A stretch of 64,000 nt of DNA from Prostheceraeus crozeri. Its lineage: Eukaryota > Platyhelminthes > Polycladida > Euryleptidae. The stretch lies in the NCBI GenBank assembly GCA_907163375.1, contig CAJQUW010000475.1, positions 5,001-69,000 of the forward strand, in the 5' to 3' direction. Below the pieces are notes generated by a model. That model had not been told where the DNA came from. It saw nothing but the letters and a program-made list of their open reading frames with translations, and did no database searches. Made by a program: the position numbers and the translations under genes. Shown piece by piece: positions 43,480-55,469 of the stretch; the stretch's first letter is position 1, and every line of letters starts with the position of its first letter.

Positions 43480-46400
43480 ATGTCGGACCGAAGTCACAGT
43501 ATTACTTCGTATTGTGTTAACTGGGAAAAGGAATTTCCATTTATCAAGCCATGTAGTGCGGACAAGTATTCTGCGATGTGTACATACTGTTCGAAATCGT
43601 TTAAGATCGATAAATCGGGCGCTGCGCAGATAAAATTGCACGAAAAGGGTGTAAAACACCAGAAAGCAGTCAGCATATTCCAGAAAAGTGCTGGAAATAA
43701 GAAGCAATCTCAGTTGGTAATGGGAAAAGATACTCAACTTACTGCAACTTCTATGTTTTCGCCCGAGTACAAAGTCACCAAAGCAGAGACGTTGATTGCC
43801 CTTAAATTTGTTGAATCAAATTACTCATTAGCTAGTGCAACTGAAGACAGTGAGTTGTACAAGGAAATATTTCCTGATTCACTTATTGCCAAGAACTACC
43901 AAATGGGCGAAACAAAAGTGAAATATGTTATTCAGCATGGTATTTCTCCGTATGTTTCTGAATGTAAAGTGAATGATTTACAGAACGTACCATATACCTT
44001 CAAATTTGATGAGACCACTACGTCTCAAGTGAAGAAGCAATATGATGCTTACATACAGTACTGGTCGCCCAGTGAAAATAGGATTATTTCAATCTATTGT
44101 ACGTCATTGTTCGTCGGTCATTGTAATAGTGATGATCTAATAGACCATTTCTTTGAAGTGATAACCAAAATGAAAACAACTCCACAACTTCTCTTACACA
44201 TTGGGATGGACGGACCTAACGTCAACCAAGCTTTCCAAGGACGACTTCGTCAAGAGCTTGTCGATAAACATCAGACAAGCATAATTGATGTAGGGACATG
44301 TACACTCCACAAGGTCCATAACGCATTTCGTAAAGGAATTGAAGAGATGGATTTCGATATTGATGTATTCGTTACTGATGTTTCGGCTTTTTTCAAACAG
44401 TCTGCCGCTCGTAGAGAGGACTACTTGATGATGCAAACTTTCACAGATCTAGAGCCTCATTTCGCTGTCAAGCATGTAACCTCGAGATGGCTTTCCTTGC
44501 GTAAAGCTTGTCTGCGAATTTTGGATCAATATTCAAACTTAAAGCAGTACTTCACTGTTTTTATTCCATTACAAGCTAATTTCAAGAGAGAAGTGAAAAA
44601 CACCAATCGATATCAGAGGATTGTAAAGGTGAGTTTGAAGTTATTTTAAGAATTTTTCGGTTTAAGCTACAAATACTTAACATAATTTCAAATCATTGTC
44701 AGAAGTATTATTAATCTTACGCATGCACTCAGTTGAGAGATGAAACTTGATTACTTTATGACTAACATCTTCCAGTTCGTTCTATTGATCTTGAATAGAC
44801 TACTGATAGAATGAAATACGATAAAATATTATTATACATGTAGATCTAAAATGTATGATTTGTTCATGGAAGATACAAGTCTTTCCTATTGATAGTTGAA
44901 CATTTGAAATGTATGCAAATGGGTCTATAGTTAATGGAATTCTCTTGAAGCAATACTGATGTACTGGTAGACCTAGAGAGAGGGAGGGAGAGATGTTTAT
45001 TGTAATCGAAATTGATAATCAGAATGAGAAATTAATCAGCAGATTAAGAGTTACACAAAGTTTACACACATGTTTAAAAAAAACGATGGTTTCTGTTCAA
45101 ACAATTGATACTTGTAATTACGCTTCTCGGTAAGATTGCTTAATCTGCGATTTTATGAGTTAAATAATTTGCTCATTTACTTTTTGCAGATATTGAATGA
45201 TGACTTGTCGCAAGTCTTCCTTAGCTTTTTGGCCTTTGCTGCAAGTGAATTTGAAACTTACGTGAGAGTGCTCCAAACCAATAAGCCAATGATTCATCAC
45301 TTGTATGACAGGATGGTGTCGCTGGTATACGGAATCGCCAAGAACTTCATGAAAGAATCATGGATCACAAAAACATCTGATGACGGCAGCAGGAAACCCC
45401 TCTCGGGAAACGATTTTTCGTCTCTTGATTTTACGACACATCATAAACGTGTCGACAAAATTGATATTGGGACTCGGGCCATGTCTTTCCTGGTACAACT
45501 GAGTGTTCCCGCCGAAACGAGAAAGTTGGTACAAGAGCGGTGCTTGAAATTTTATGTGAGAGCTGTTACTCAATTGCAGTCAACGTTGCCGTTGTCGAAC
45601 AGAATTATAAAATCAGCACAGTTCATCAGCCCTCAAAAACGACTCCAAAAAGGATCGTTGGTGGGGGTTTCTCGATTGGCCCTCAATATACTGCCTTCTC
45701 TGTCCAATGATGTTCAGCAAATTTTCAACGTACCAAGTGGTACCACAATTGAGGACATTTGCGACATGATCAGATGTCAATGGCAGGATTACCAAACTGC
45801 AGCAATTCCATCAGAATGGTTCGAGGAGACGGCAGCTGCTGTGAGCTCCTATCAACAGAAGTCGTACTGGAAAAATCTCGAAAATGACTGGTGTACAATT
45901 GACGATGACAATATTGACTTTGAAAAGCCTATTGATGCGTATTGGCAACTTGTGTTTGATTTGAAAGAAAATGGACGTCTCCGGTTCCCTCAGTTATCAG
46001 CTCTAATAAAATGTGTCCTATCAATATCCCATGGGAATGCTGGACCCGAACATGGATTTTCCTTGAATAAGGCTATTCTTCAAAGTCATGGAACTTCCTT
46101 GAATGAGGATACCTTAATAGCCTTACGAAATGTGAAGGATGAACTTATCCGAGTTGGTGGAAAGATGAAATTTGCCATCACCGATACTTTGATTCGATCT
46201 GTCCGAGCTTCACGCAGACGATACCACGCTGATCTTGATGCCAAGCGAAAATTGTCTGAAGCTGAGTCGGAGGTAAGCAATCAACCAGTTGCTATGAAAA
46301 GTAATGAAGTATGTCAAATCGATGGTGAAATTTGTCGACTGGAGCAAGCCATGGAAGTTGCCGAAAACATTATCGTTGAGGGTAATCAAAAACTACAGAC

Positions 46401-46536
46401 TGCTATGCGAGCTATTCCTCTCTCCACTCAGAAAATTCAAATGGCCAGTTCACAAATCGAAATGGGAATGGACCGGAAAAGGAAACTGGCAGAAGACATT
46501 GTACAATTAAAGAAAAGGCGAAGTGATTTGTTATGA
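43480..46536 (+). CDS. hAT-like transposase, two exons, intact frame
   Basis: Coding exon 1 is 43480-44628, following an acceptor (TTGCTTTTCAG, 43462-43472) that implies an upstream non-coding exon. The intron 44629-45189 has AAAG|GTGAG and TTTTTGCAG borders, phase 0. Coding exon 2 is 45190-46536. The product is 831 residues: a BED-like finger (C34, C37, H54, H60), a first catalytic Asp D177 (FKFDETTT), second D244 (IGMDGPNVN), a CTLHKVHNAF block, TSRWLSLRKA, and E670 (AGPEHGFSLNKA) in the C-terminal dimerisation region. About 110 further residues form a Lys/Glu-rich predicted coiled coil ending KKRRSDLL, longer than usual for hAT. No stop or shift was found. It acts in the nucleus on the element's own ends. 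Assignment to hAT rests on motif order plus the 8 bp duplication. Confidence 0.9.
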
Positions 46537-47479
46537 ATGCAGTGCAGATTCCTTAATCAATTACCGAAATGATGCAAATAACTTAGTGTCGAAGTAGCAT
46601 ATTGATATTCTGATATAAACCTTCTCCATATAGTATATGATGATGTTTATTCATCAATCGGTTAAACCTGGATCATAGTATAAAGGTAGTCAAAGAAAAG
46701 AGTCCTTAACGGTTATTATCCTAATATTCAGGACTTAATCATAATTATGTAGGCTACATCGGAATACTTTGAGGCTATTTTGAAATATTTTGTCCACTAT
46801 CACTCATTATTTGCATCAACGACGCTACTACATGATAATCCTTCTTTTGTAATTTATCAATCAAGAGACATTCATGTAATTCGTTCCTTACATTCCGTAG
46901 ATACTTATATTATCATTTGGTAGTTAGCCAAAGTTGATTTTTTGTTTTATATTTGATGAGAAATTTCATCAATATTATAACTTTTTCGGACAATATTTGT
47001 GATTTTACATTTTTCTGAATATAAATCTAGAATAGCAAAATAATCTAATAATTTTAAGCAGTCCACAAGTGGATTACATTGCTTGTACACATGAATTTCT
47101 CATATTGAATAGCTTTAGTTAAACTTTTTTCATATACATTGAACCGACTGAAAATTATCAAATAAAAATGGTGAGGGGTTGGTCCAATTGCAAGATTAGG
47201 TGTTTGGTACACGCTCTTACTCATAAATTAAATGGTGGTTTCGGTATGCATTTAGCACCAATCAGTAAAATTTTTGGTGAAATGTATGTAAATATTGAAC
47301 TGGCATAAATTCAAAATGCAGAGATTTGCATGATACATTTAGTATATAAACATAGATATAGGAAAACAATTATAAACCCAAAAAATTTTATACGTATTTT
47401 TATATCTGACATGAAGATAGACATTTTCTAAAAAACCTAAATTTTTTTTCTGAGACGGCGTGGGAGGCCTGGCTGTAAG

Positions 47480-47639
47480 CCACTGAAACGTTTGCCGATA
47501 ATAAAAAACATCGTCTGATACAGTTGGAGAGTTTTATTATACTGTCTACCCCAACTGCAATTATTATGTATCCTTTGACTCATCGTATTGAAAAGTTGTC
47601 ACATGCTAGGTTATAGAGGACTTGAGAAAAACAAGGAGT
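47480..47639. other. Flank of the hAT insertion
   Basis: CCACTGAAACGTTTGCCGAT next to the duplication resembles a retroposon 3' tail, so the hAT may have landed in an old retroposon. No gene seen. Confidence 0.35.
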
Positions 47640-48530
47640 CGGATTCTTAGTGAATAAATAACTGGCAGGAAACGTCGATGATTACTACTCAAGCAGTGCC
47701 AGAGTAGCCGGGTTGTTGCTGAGACTAAACGACAGACATAAAATGAAAATCATTCAAGTCTATGCTCCAACATCGTCATATGATGAAGTCGAAGAATTTT
47801 ACGAAGTAGAACAAGCCATTGGGAAACACAAGGCGCATTATACATTTATCATGGGAGACTTCAACGCGGAACGAAAATGACAGGAAGTGCGGAGGCATCG
47901 ATAGGTAAATTTGGTAAATGTCCGCGAAATGATGAAGAAAGAGTGCTCATTGAATTTGCCAGCAGAAATAACCTTAAAACATCAAACACATTTTTCAACC
48001 GTAAAACCAATAGGAAATGGACATGGAGAAGTCCGAACGGGTCAACTATAAACGAAATTGACTAAAGTGCATCTTGACTAACAAAATGGCAATAGTGAAG
48101 AACGTCTCGGTTCTGAAAAAAAATCAATGCAGCGATCACGGTTTAGTCAGGTGCAAATTGAAATTCGACCTAAGACAAGAGAGAGTATAGCTTAGGAAAA
48201 CCATCAAAAAAATCTTTACGAAGTTCAGAAGCAAAGAAGAATTCCAAATCAAAATACAGAGCCTATACTTCTTGCTTGCAGAATAAAAACACGACGACAC
48301 AGAACAGAATACAGAATCACTAAATGAGAACCTGAACAAAATGGTCATAAAACCTGCGGTTGAAGTTGGTGGAAAAATCCTAGGCAAAAGTGGAAACGCT
48401 GTCGGACGAAGCTAAAGACCTGATGAAGAAACGAAGAAAAAAATTCGATCACCAAAAGACAAAATTGAAAAGGCAGAACTGACGAAACTTATAAACAGAA
48501 AGAACAGGGAAGAAATCTTTGCTTATTTGT
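47640..48530 (+). mobile_element. RTE-like LINE, endonuclease relic
   Basis: Translation gives LAGNVDDYYSSSARVAGLLL, KMKIIQVYAPTSSYDEVEEF, FIMGDFNA, and RKTNRKWTWRSPNGSTINEID. These are the central and C-terminal blocks of an apurinic-type endonuclease as seen in RTE-clade LINEs (often labelled craniofacial development protein 2-like). Diverged sequence with LKFDLRQERV-like words follows. Stops and frame shifts are present and no reverse transcriptase remains. Confidence 0.75.
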
Positions 48531-49299
48531 AGTTTCATTTGTTTCTTTGCCTGCAAATGAGGTGAAAAAAATTTAAAATGAAAAAATTATTTTGGAATAG
48601 TTATGCCTCATGGCATGAAATTAAAGAAATTTCGCATTTTACAGATATTTGTATCTGTAGTGTCCATTCCTAATTCATTCTTAAACAAGAAAAAGATATG
48701 ATTAAAATCTACAGAAGAATCTACTGAAGCTGTATTCGGAAACTAACAAAAGAATTAATTATTGAAACATCAAAAATTGAAAATACAAGTGTAACAAGTG
48801 AAAATACTAATAGTTAAGAAGAGTAATTCGAAGATCCATTCCTTCGGAAGATCCTTAATCAAGATTTTGATGGAAAAGTGCGACCAGTATTGTCTTTCCA
48901 CACTGTGCGCCTCACACCGTAATCAATGGTTACCGATGTCAATATATTTTTATCTCGCATTAGACGTCTCATAATAAGACCATCACCTGAAGGTAAAGCC
49001 TTCAAATTATATTCAAAACTTCGACGAGCTTTAGAAATGTGATCATGATGTCAGTGATTCATACAAAATTCGAAGATCATATTGAACAAGAACCAAACTA
49101 AGCATGTTGCGCCATTCAGCACCCCTTTTGATAAAGATTTTAGTTGATCTCTGGTTCCATAAACTTCTGCGGTCACAATCTCCTAAGTCATCACATGCAT
49201 CTCTTTCAACGGCCACATTTGTTATCCGCAAACGACTACTCCATCACCTGTGAAATTATCTGACAGCTTCAACAAATTACGCAATCCCTAACGTACCCC
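48531..49299. other. No gene seen
   Basis: A+T-rich. Possibly decayed LINE sequence at either side, but no motif I can name. Confidence 0.35.
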
Positions 49300-49668
49300 A
49301 ATTCCTGCCCCGCCATCGATTCTCTTGTTTAATGCAAGGTCCTTTTACAATAAACTCGATGACCTGACAGTTCGAGTTTCCGAATGAGACTACGATGTTC
49401 TTGTGATTACCGAATCATGGCTTGGTGCGTCAGTGGACGATTTAGATGTATCTATACCAAACTACAGCAGACTGGCAAGACAAGACCGTAAATGCTATGG
49501 AGGAGGTGTAGTTCTCTTATGTCAAATCCATTTTCAATTTATCTGCCGTTAATAACAGGCCTTTGCCTAACATCAAATCAAACGTTTTGTGTTGCAAACT
49601 TGATGATTTTGAAGTTACTATTTGTGTCATCTATCACCCTTATTGCGGTAAAGCATCCGCACATTCTA
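49300..49668 (+). mobile_element. CR1-like LINE endonuclease relic, left part
   Basis: Frames give NARSFYNKLDDLTVRVSE, YDVLVITESWLGASVDDLDV, IPNYSRLARQDRK, GGGVVLLC and CVIYHPYCGKASAHS. This is the N-terminal part of a CR1/L2-type endonuclease (N-A-R-S, E-S-W, D-R..GGGV, Y-P blocks). It is interrupted by a mariner-like element at 49669-51407. Confidence 0.75.
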
Positions 49669-51407
49669 CAGGGTGACGCACGTAAACCGCCGGATTTTAA
49701 ACTTTTATTACTACTCAAATATTCATCCGATCGTCATGAAATTTCGACTCATACTAGTTTGGAGTATAGGATTTATGATGATTATACCTGTTGTACTGAG
49801 AATTGTCAGAAAAATCTGATTCTACTGACCGAATGACATGTAGTAAAATTGACATACCAACAATGTATCTTAACATGTAAAATTTAATGATAAACTTTTC
49901 CCTTTATTTCCCCCACGTCTTTATCAATAATGACCAAAACGAATTAAGGTAAATGTCATAGAAAACATTTATTAACTGAAAAACATAAGAAAAAAGTGTT
50001 AGTCATCGAACTTCAACGTGTCCTCCTCCATTCTCGAGGACGGATTCGAGTCGCTTTTGGTAGGCCAGAGCAGTTTCTCGACACATCACAGTTGTCACTT
50101 CTTGAAATGCTTGTATGATGCGGTCCTTCAGGTCTTGCACGGATGTTGGCCGTGTATGGTAAACCTTGGACATGACAAAACCTCACAAGAAGAAATCGCA
50201 AGGCGTCAGGTCAGGTGAACGCAGTGGCCAGGGCATGTTAGGAGATCCACGTCCCATTCATCTGTTTGGCAACTTCTTGTTCAACCATTCACGCACAGGA
50301 AGTCCCCAGTGTGGAGGTGCACCATCCTGCATGAATATGATGCTCCTGCCTCTTCTGTCCGACTGCACCGCTGGCCAAAATTCCTCCTGTAGCATCTTGA
50401 GATGCCGATCCTTGTTGACGGAGGTGTCGAAGAAGAACGCTCCGTAGATACCTGATTAGCTGATTGCCGCCCAGACGGTGGTGCGTGGCGAGTGCATAGA
50501 CTCTTGTTTGATCCAGTGAGGGTTCTGGTTGGCCCAATAACGACAATTGTGGCGATTCACACCACCATCCAGATGGAAGTGAGCTTCATCGGACCAGGTT
50601 GGTTCCACTAAATGGCTCGGATTGGCTTGGATGCGCTGTAGCTCCTGTTCTGCGAACTCCATTCGGTTTTCCAGATCTTCTTCGTGTAATCGCTGCACCA
50701 CCTGGACCTTGTACGGATGCCATCCATAGTCATGGAGGATGCGCTGGATAGTGTGGCGACTCACTTGAAGAGCATTAGATGCACGACAAGGTAGATGTGT
50801 TTGGGTCCTCCTCGAAGTGCTGCACAACTCGTTCCACATTCTGCTCCGTTCGTTCAGAAGATGACCGGTCCCACTTGACAGTCACCACAATACCACTGGT
50901 CAACAGGTTTGTGTGCCACCGCTTTATGGTACGGGCATCCGGTGCTCTCGCGTTCTTGCCATACTCTGAATGATAAAGCCTTTGTACCTCCACTGGACTC
51001 TTGAGCCATTCGTACCAAGCCGCGCATTTTGCTCGTTCTGCAACCGAATAGTCATCCATTCTTCTATATTCGATTCTTTTCAGATAGTGATTTAATCGTC
51101 GAATGGTATTTTATATGACATGGAACTGTAACTGAACAACATTCACTTCAAGACTGCGCACAATTCGTTGTGAAGAATACGATTCATGTTAAGTTAGTTA
51201 ACTTGATCTAGATTTTCGATGCAACAAAATGAGTACATGTCATTCGGTCAATAGAATCAGATTTTTCTGACAATTCTCAGTACAACAGGTATGATCATCA
51301 TAAATCCTATACTCCAAACTAGCATGAGCCGAAATTTCATGACGATCGGATGAATATTTGAGGAGTAATAAAAGTTTAAAATCCGGTGGTTTACGTGTGC
51401 CACCCTG
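49669..51407 (-). mobile_element. Mariner-like element inserted in a LINE
   Basis: Inverted ends of about 181 bp begin CAGGGTG(A/G)C(G/A)CACGTAAACC and stay about 94 percent alike. The left flank is TA (49667-49668) and the right flank is TG, one transition from TA. Removing the element with one dinucleotide restores the LINE frame (ASAHSTLLEHVQ). Length 1739 bp. It is related to the element at 20399. Confidence 0.9.
50003..51059 (-). pseudogene. Mariner-like transposase with three breaks
   Basis: From ATG 51059 downward: an N-terminal helix-turn-helix region (AAWYEWLKSPVEVQRLYHSE, RTIKRWHTNLLTSG), then after one frame shift (about 50783-50800) RHTIQRILHDYGWHPYKVQV, the first Asp in WSDEAHFHLDG, NPHWIKQESMHSPRTTVWAA, a TAA at about 50458, the second Asp in FMQDGAPPHW, and WPLRSPDLTPCDFFL followed by TGA where Trp is expected. 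The ORF ends VLENGGGHVEVR at 50003. The span of 1057 nt fits about 352 codons plus one base. Thirty-seven residues separate the second and third Asp by my count. Inactive. Confidence 0.85.
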
Positions 51408-51580
51408 TGCATTACTTGAACATGTTCAATTATTATTGGATGATTGTCAAACACGTCACTTTATAATTACCGGGGATATCAAAGATTTAAGACTGTATAT
51501 TGATGATTTTTTCTTGCTTGAAGGTGCAGTTCAGTCAATTTCAGAAACGAATTTTACTCCTGAATATTGAAGTATTCAAT
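51408..51580 (+). mobile_element. CR1-like LINE endonuclease relic, right part
   Basis: Continues the LINE after the mariner insertion: LLEHVQLLLDDCQTRHFIIT followed by GDIK, which is the GDIN block of the endonuclease, then IDDFFLLEGAVQSISETNF to about 51570. The rest of the LINE is absent. Confidence 0.7.
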
Positions 51581-53830
51581 CACTGCGGCGATTTACTATC
51601 ACTGTCACACTCATCTGCCCGCTAGTTTGCCTGCAAATTCATGTCAAAGATTCATGATCATGATGACGTCACAGCTGCTGATTCCTGCTTACTGAAAAGC
51701 AGAGCGCCGTGCACCAGACAGAAGGCTCGCTATGTTAGACTGAGGAATCCTGTAGTATTGTATCTATTGTATAGTATAGTATCCTGTAGAATCTGTAGCA
51801 AGCAAATCTCTGAATGGACCTAAGGTAACTAGATTATTTTTGAATGAGATGGATGTATTCGATGATAACAAAATGAAGCACGTGTGGCTGATCACGATTC
51901 AGCACACTCACGCCTACAAGAAGCAAAATACTACAAATAATTGTTCGCTGAATATTTGTTGTCAGATTCTGAAATGTACATTTGCTGTATCAGAAATACA
52001 GGATGACTACAAGAAATATGGCGACACTGCAAATCAACAAAAAAGTAATTATCTGGAATCTCGTTAGAAGAGCTGCAGCAGCTTGACTCTCTTCACTTTC
52101 TGAGGAGTCATATGAAATGGTAACTATCGACATCCATATCCACTTCATCTGAAGAAATCTGAAGTTCGTCTCGAGAATTAGTTGATAGCACCATCTCAAA
52201 TTTGGCCCGACTTTCGTTCAGTTTTTGTAAGTCATGCACGTCTTTGAACGAGAACATTTTAATTAATTTGCGTCCCATTTTCAAGCATGGTACAGCTTCT
52301 TACTCAAGTGGAGTGAAGGGTGTCTGATTTTGAAATATTCCTTCAACATCACATTTTTTTAAATCTTTGATCTTTTATTTCATCGTTTTATTTGAAGCGT
52401 TCAGAATATGCAACACTGCATCGTCGGTTTAATATGAGCTCGTGCAATGCTAGTACGCAACCATTTTTCTGTCTTTCGGAATGTTGTAGAAGGGACGTTT
52501 CGTAGGATCGTCCGTTTTGTTTGTGCACATGTATACGAAGTATTGTGCCATTTCACACGTGTTTTTGATGTTTTCAGGAACACAAGTGACTTTAGATCTC
52601 GCATTTCCTACAGCTCATTTTCTCCATGTGCGTTGATCCTCTTGCGCGTAGCCGATTCGTTACCTAGCATGCTAACAGTGGCGTATCAGATCACTGGCAC
52701 GTGTGACGTCATCTCGTCTCCTAAAGTTCATTATTACGGCTAATTGAGGAATCAGAAGTGCGTCAAAATTCGCTAGATTGACTATTATGCAAAGAAGAAG
52801 CCATTGAGATATTGAGATAAGGTTGAAAATTTGACCGAACTACACCTTGAACGATTTTCAGCAACTTGTCACTTCTTCTACTCAGGGAGTAGGACGCTTG
52901 GCTTCAAAATCCACGGAAATCACAAATACCCACTTTTTCAAACTACTTATCGATATTTTATGATTTCTTAACTTTAAAAACACATTCACTGACAGTCAAC
53001 CATAATGCGGAAGTTTCTATACATTCACATCAGTGAAAACATTTCAGATACATGTAGAAGAGAGACAGTTTGCATTGTTCATTAATATGTACATGCAGTT
53101 TCTAATCTGGGCTCAGATTTTCATTATTTTTCAAATAATTCGACATTTTTCGGAATTTTACATATTTTGCTGTTGAAACTTTTGTAAGTTGCCTAAGACA
53201 TCTTACAGTCGCAAAAATCAAAATAAAAGAAAAAAATATCTGAAAGTGTGAAACGTTCCGCTTGTAAAAAAAATTTCAGAAGACGTTCGAGTCATTGAGG
53301 CGTACATTGACATAGACAACCTCTTTATCGAAGATAGTTGAATAGAGAGCAAAAAGTGAGACTTAACTTATTCACACTTACATGACGCAAGCTATACACT
53401 ACATGAATTGCGAGTATATACTTTCAAAACGGAAAAAGTTTTTTATTGACATATAATAATTTTTGGGTGCCCCTACCCTGTATTTTTTTATTCCATATTT
53501 GCACGAAATACAAGAATGACGATTTCCATCACCACAACCGCGGAAATCTGCGGAACCGTTCTACTCCCTAACTAATAGAGAAGAATGCACTTCATATTGT
53601 TGCTTCCAACCAGCCTTTCACGTTTGACTTTCCAAATGTACTGTACCTTTATGCCGCTCTGACCACAAGGATGCTTTTATTCAACCTGATAAAATCAAAT
53701 CAATTCCTCCAGCTAAGATTAAGGTGCGTTCATTTCTCCTTCATCATTCGCGTCATGTAAGCAATATTTTTATCTTGATAACGTCAACCACATAGTTGAA
53801 GACTTTCAGAAGTTCCTGATTTTTGTCTTC
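51581..53830. other. No gene seen
   Basis: A+T-rich non-coding DNA. ORFs are short, overlap on both strands and show no recognised motif. Confidence 0.4.
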
Positions 53831-54115
53831 ATGATATTTACGAGCGAAAAAGCGGTTCGCATGAGGGGTACTAAGCCACCATTGATAACCCCGGCATTAA
53901 AAGTTCTCTCTGATTCTCGAGACATCGCTCTTCACAACGGGAGCCATGTAAGTACCAGCTCCTTAGGGAAAGGTACCTTGATGCTCTCTCCAAAGCTAAA
54001 AGAACACCTTAGCAGCTTGAATTCTCTATCTGACAAGGATATGTGTAAAACAGTAAATTCCCGATTGAAAGGTCCCAGTTCGAAACTTCATATCGATGAG
54101 TCAACCGCATATTAA
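53831..54115 (+). CDS. Possible terminal exon of an unknown gene
   Basis: An open frame of up to 94 codons has natural-looking Ser/Lys-rich composition (SLGKGTLMLSPKLKEHLSSL) and ends in TAA. A possible acceptor (GACTTTCAG) lies about 30 bp upstream of the first ATG. A strong donor-like CATGTAAGT occurs inside at about 53945, which would give an alternative end. No other exons were identified. It may be chance. Confidence 0.2.
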   Translation: MIFTSEKAVRMRGTKPPLITPALKVLSDSRDIALHNGSHVSTSSLGKGTLMLSPKLKEHLSSLNSLSDKDMCKTVNSRLKGPSSKLHIDESTAY

Positions 54116-55469
54116 GCTGAATGATAAGTTTTTTTTCCTCTTTCTCTTCTGGTGATTTACTTGATTTTTGTGACAGTCGATCTAAAAGTTTTAAGCCAAA
54201 CTGCTAAAATATAGTCTTTTCAGACAGTGTTAATCTTAAAATCAAAACAATCTTTCAAAAATTAGAATTACCTGTCCGACTTAATCATTGATCTAATATT
54301 ACAGATGATGTTACAGAAACCCAAAAAAGTAAAAGTGTACTTCCATCAATTGCAGAAACCTAAATAAGAACATACTGCATAGCGAATTAGTAATTTATAA
54401 ATTGAATGTAAAAATTGTTGGCATTTTTGCATAGGAAGCAGTCATTTCTGCACACGCGAATCAATGAACGTCTTACTCATCATCATTCCTCTGTTTAAAG
54501 ACACCTCAAATTGTGTAAATCCGATGTTCAAGGTGGCGGCCAGATTTCAAGATTTAAATTCCCGGACTGTTTCATCGAATTTTCACGCTGTTTTTTATAA
54601 TGACCAGTTATGTTATTTCAATTACACCGATCAAAGATTATCCGGACACTAATTTGAGACATTTCCGGCTTGAATTTTGACACCAAATTTATGTGCTAGA
54701 TAATGAACGATATGACTCTACCGCACACATTTTTCAAAATTTGTGAATTCTGTGGGCGGTGATTCTTAAGCTTGTAAACATATGCCTTTCGTCAATCACC
54801 TGCAGCCAGTGATATACTGATGGGATCCAAATGATTCACATCAATGGAAAAGTTAATTTCTAGAATCGCATTTATTGACTAGTTTTTAGCGGTTCCTAGT
54901 ATAGTCGGAGGGAAGAGAGCAAAATCTCCACCGGTAGCAGAAGCTCCAGATAGCTCCATATAGCGACTCCGATATTTGGAAGCAGTGGTGTGCACATAAT
55001 CCCCATTGGTTTGGGTGGCCTTCCTGTCATGCTTTACTGTGAGGTTTTCGAACTCATCACTCAGCTTAGCAATTGACTTTCATTCAAAATGTCAACGAAA
55101 GAACTGATGCACCATGAAAAAACTTTTCTGTTAGTGGCATCATTGGTGGAATTTTGATGGCATAATTTTGGACTACGTTCATTGAACTTCCGAGACAAAA
55201 ATCACGAAATGGCATTCCCGGGCTATTTAAGGGCTAACTGGCTGATTCGCTAAAATTTAAGGGCCATTCCCGGGCCCCAACATAATTACCGGGCTGCCGG
55301 ATGTAACAGTGATTGACAGAGATATCAATGCCATCAACTTATGCCTTCGAGAATTTGTGCTAATCATGACTGTCCTACAATAAGTAAGTGAGGAATTTAC
55401 AGAATATCAATCAATGATTTTTGAATTTTGCCTATAGTCCTACAAAACATTTCCATCAACCCCGCCCCC
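54116..55469. other. No gene seen
   Basis: Contains a G+C-rich patch (55208-55310) with several CCCGGGC words. One of them, at about 55206, is the inverse of a motif at about 62660-62680. Confidence 0.4.

Larger units (their letters stand above)
41005..47471 (+). mobile_element. hAT element, apparently complete
   Basis: The termini CAGGCCTCCCACGC and GCGTGGGAGGCCTG are perfect 14 bp inverses. GCTGTAAG is duplicated exactly on both sides (40997-41004 and 47472-47479). Subterminal ACCTAAAA repeats fill about 41020-41120 and a shorter set ends near 47447. Length 6467 bp, with one two-exon transposase gene and about 2.4 kb of leader. The perfect duplication and open frame indicate a young insertion. 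Confidence 0.95.
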
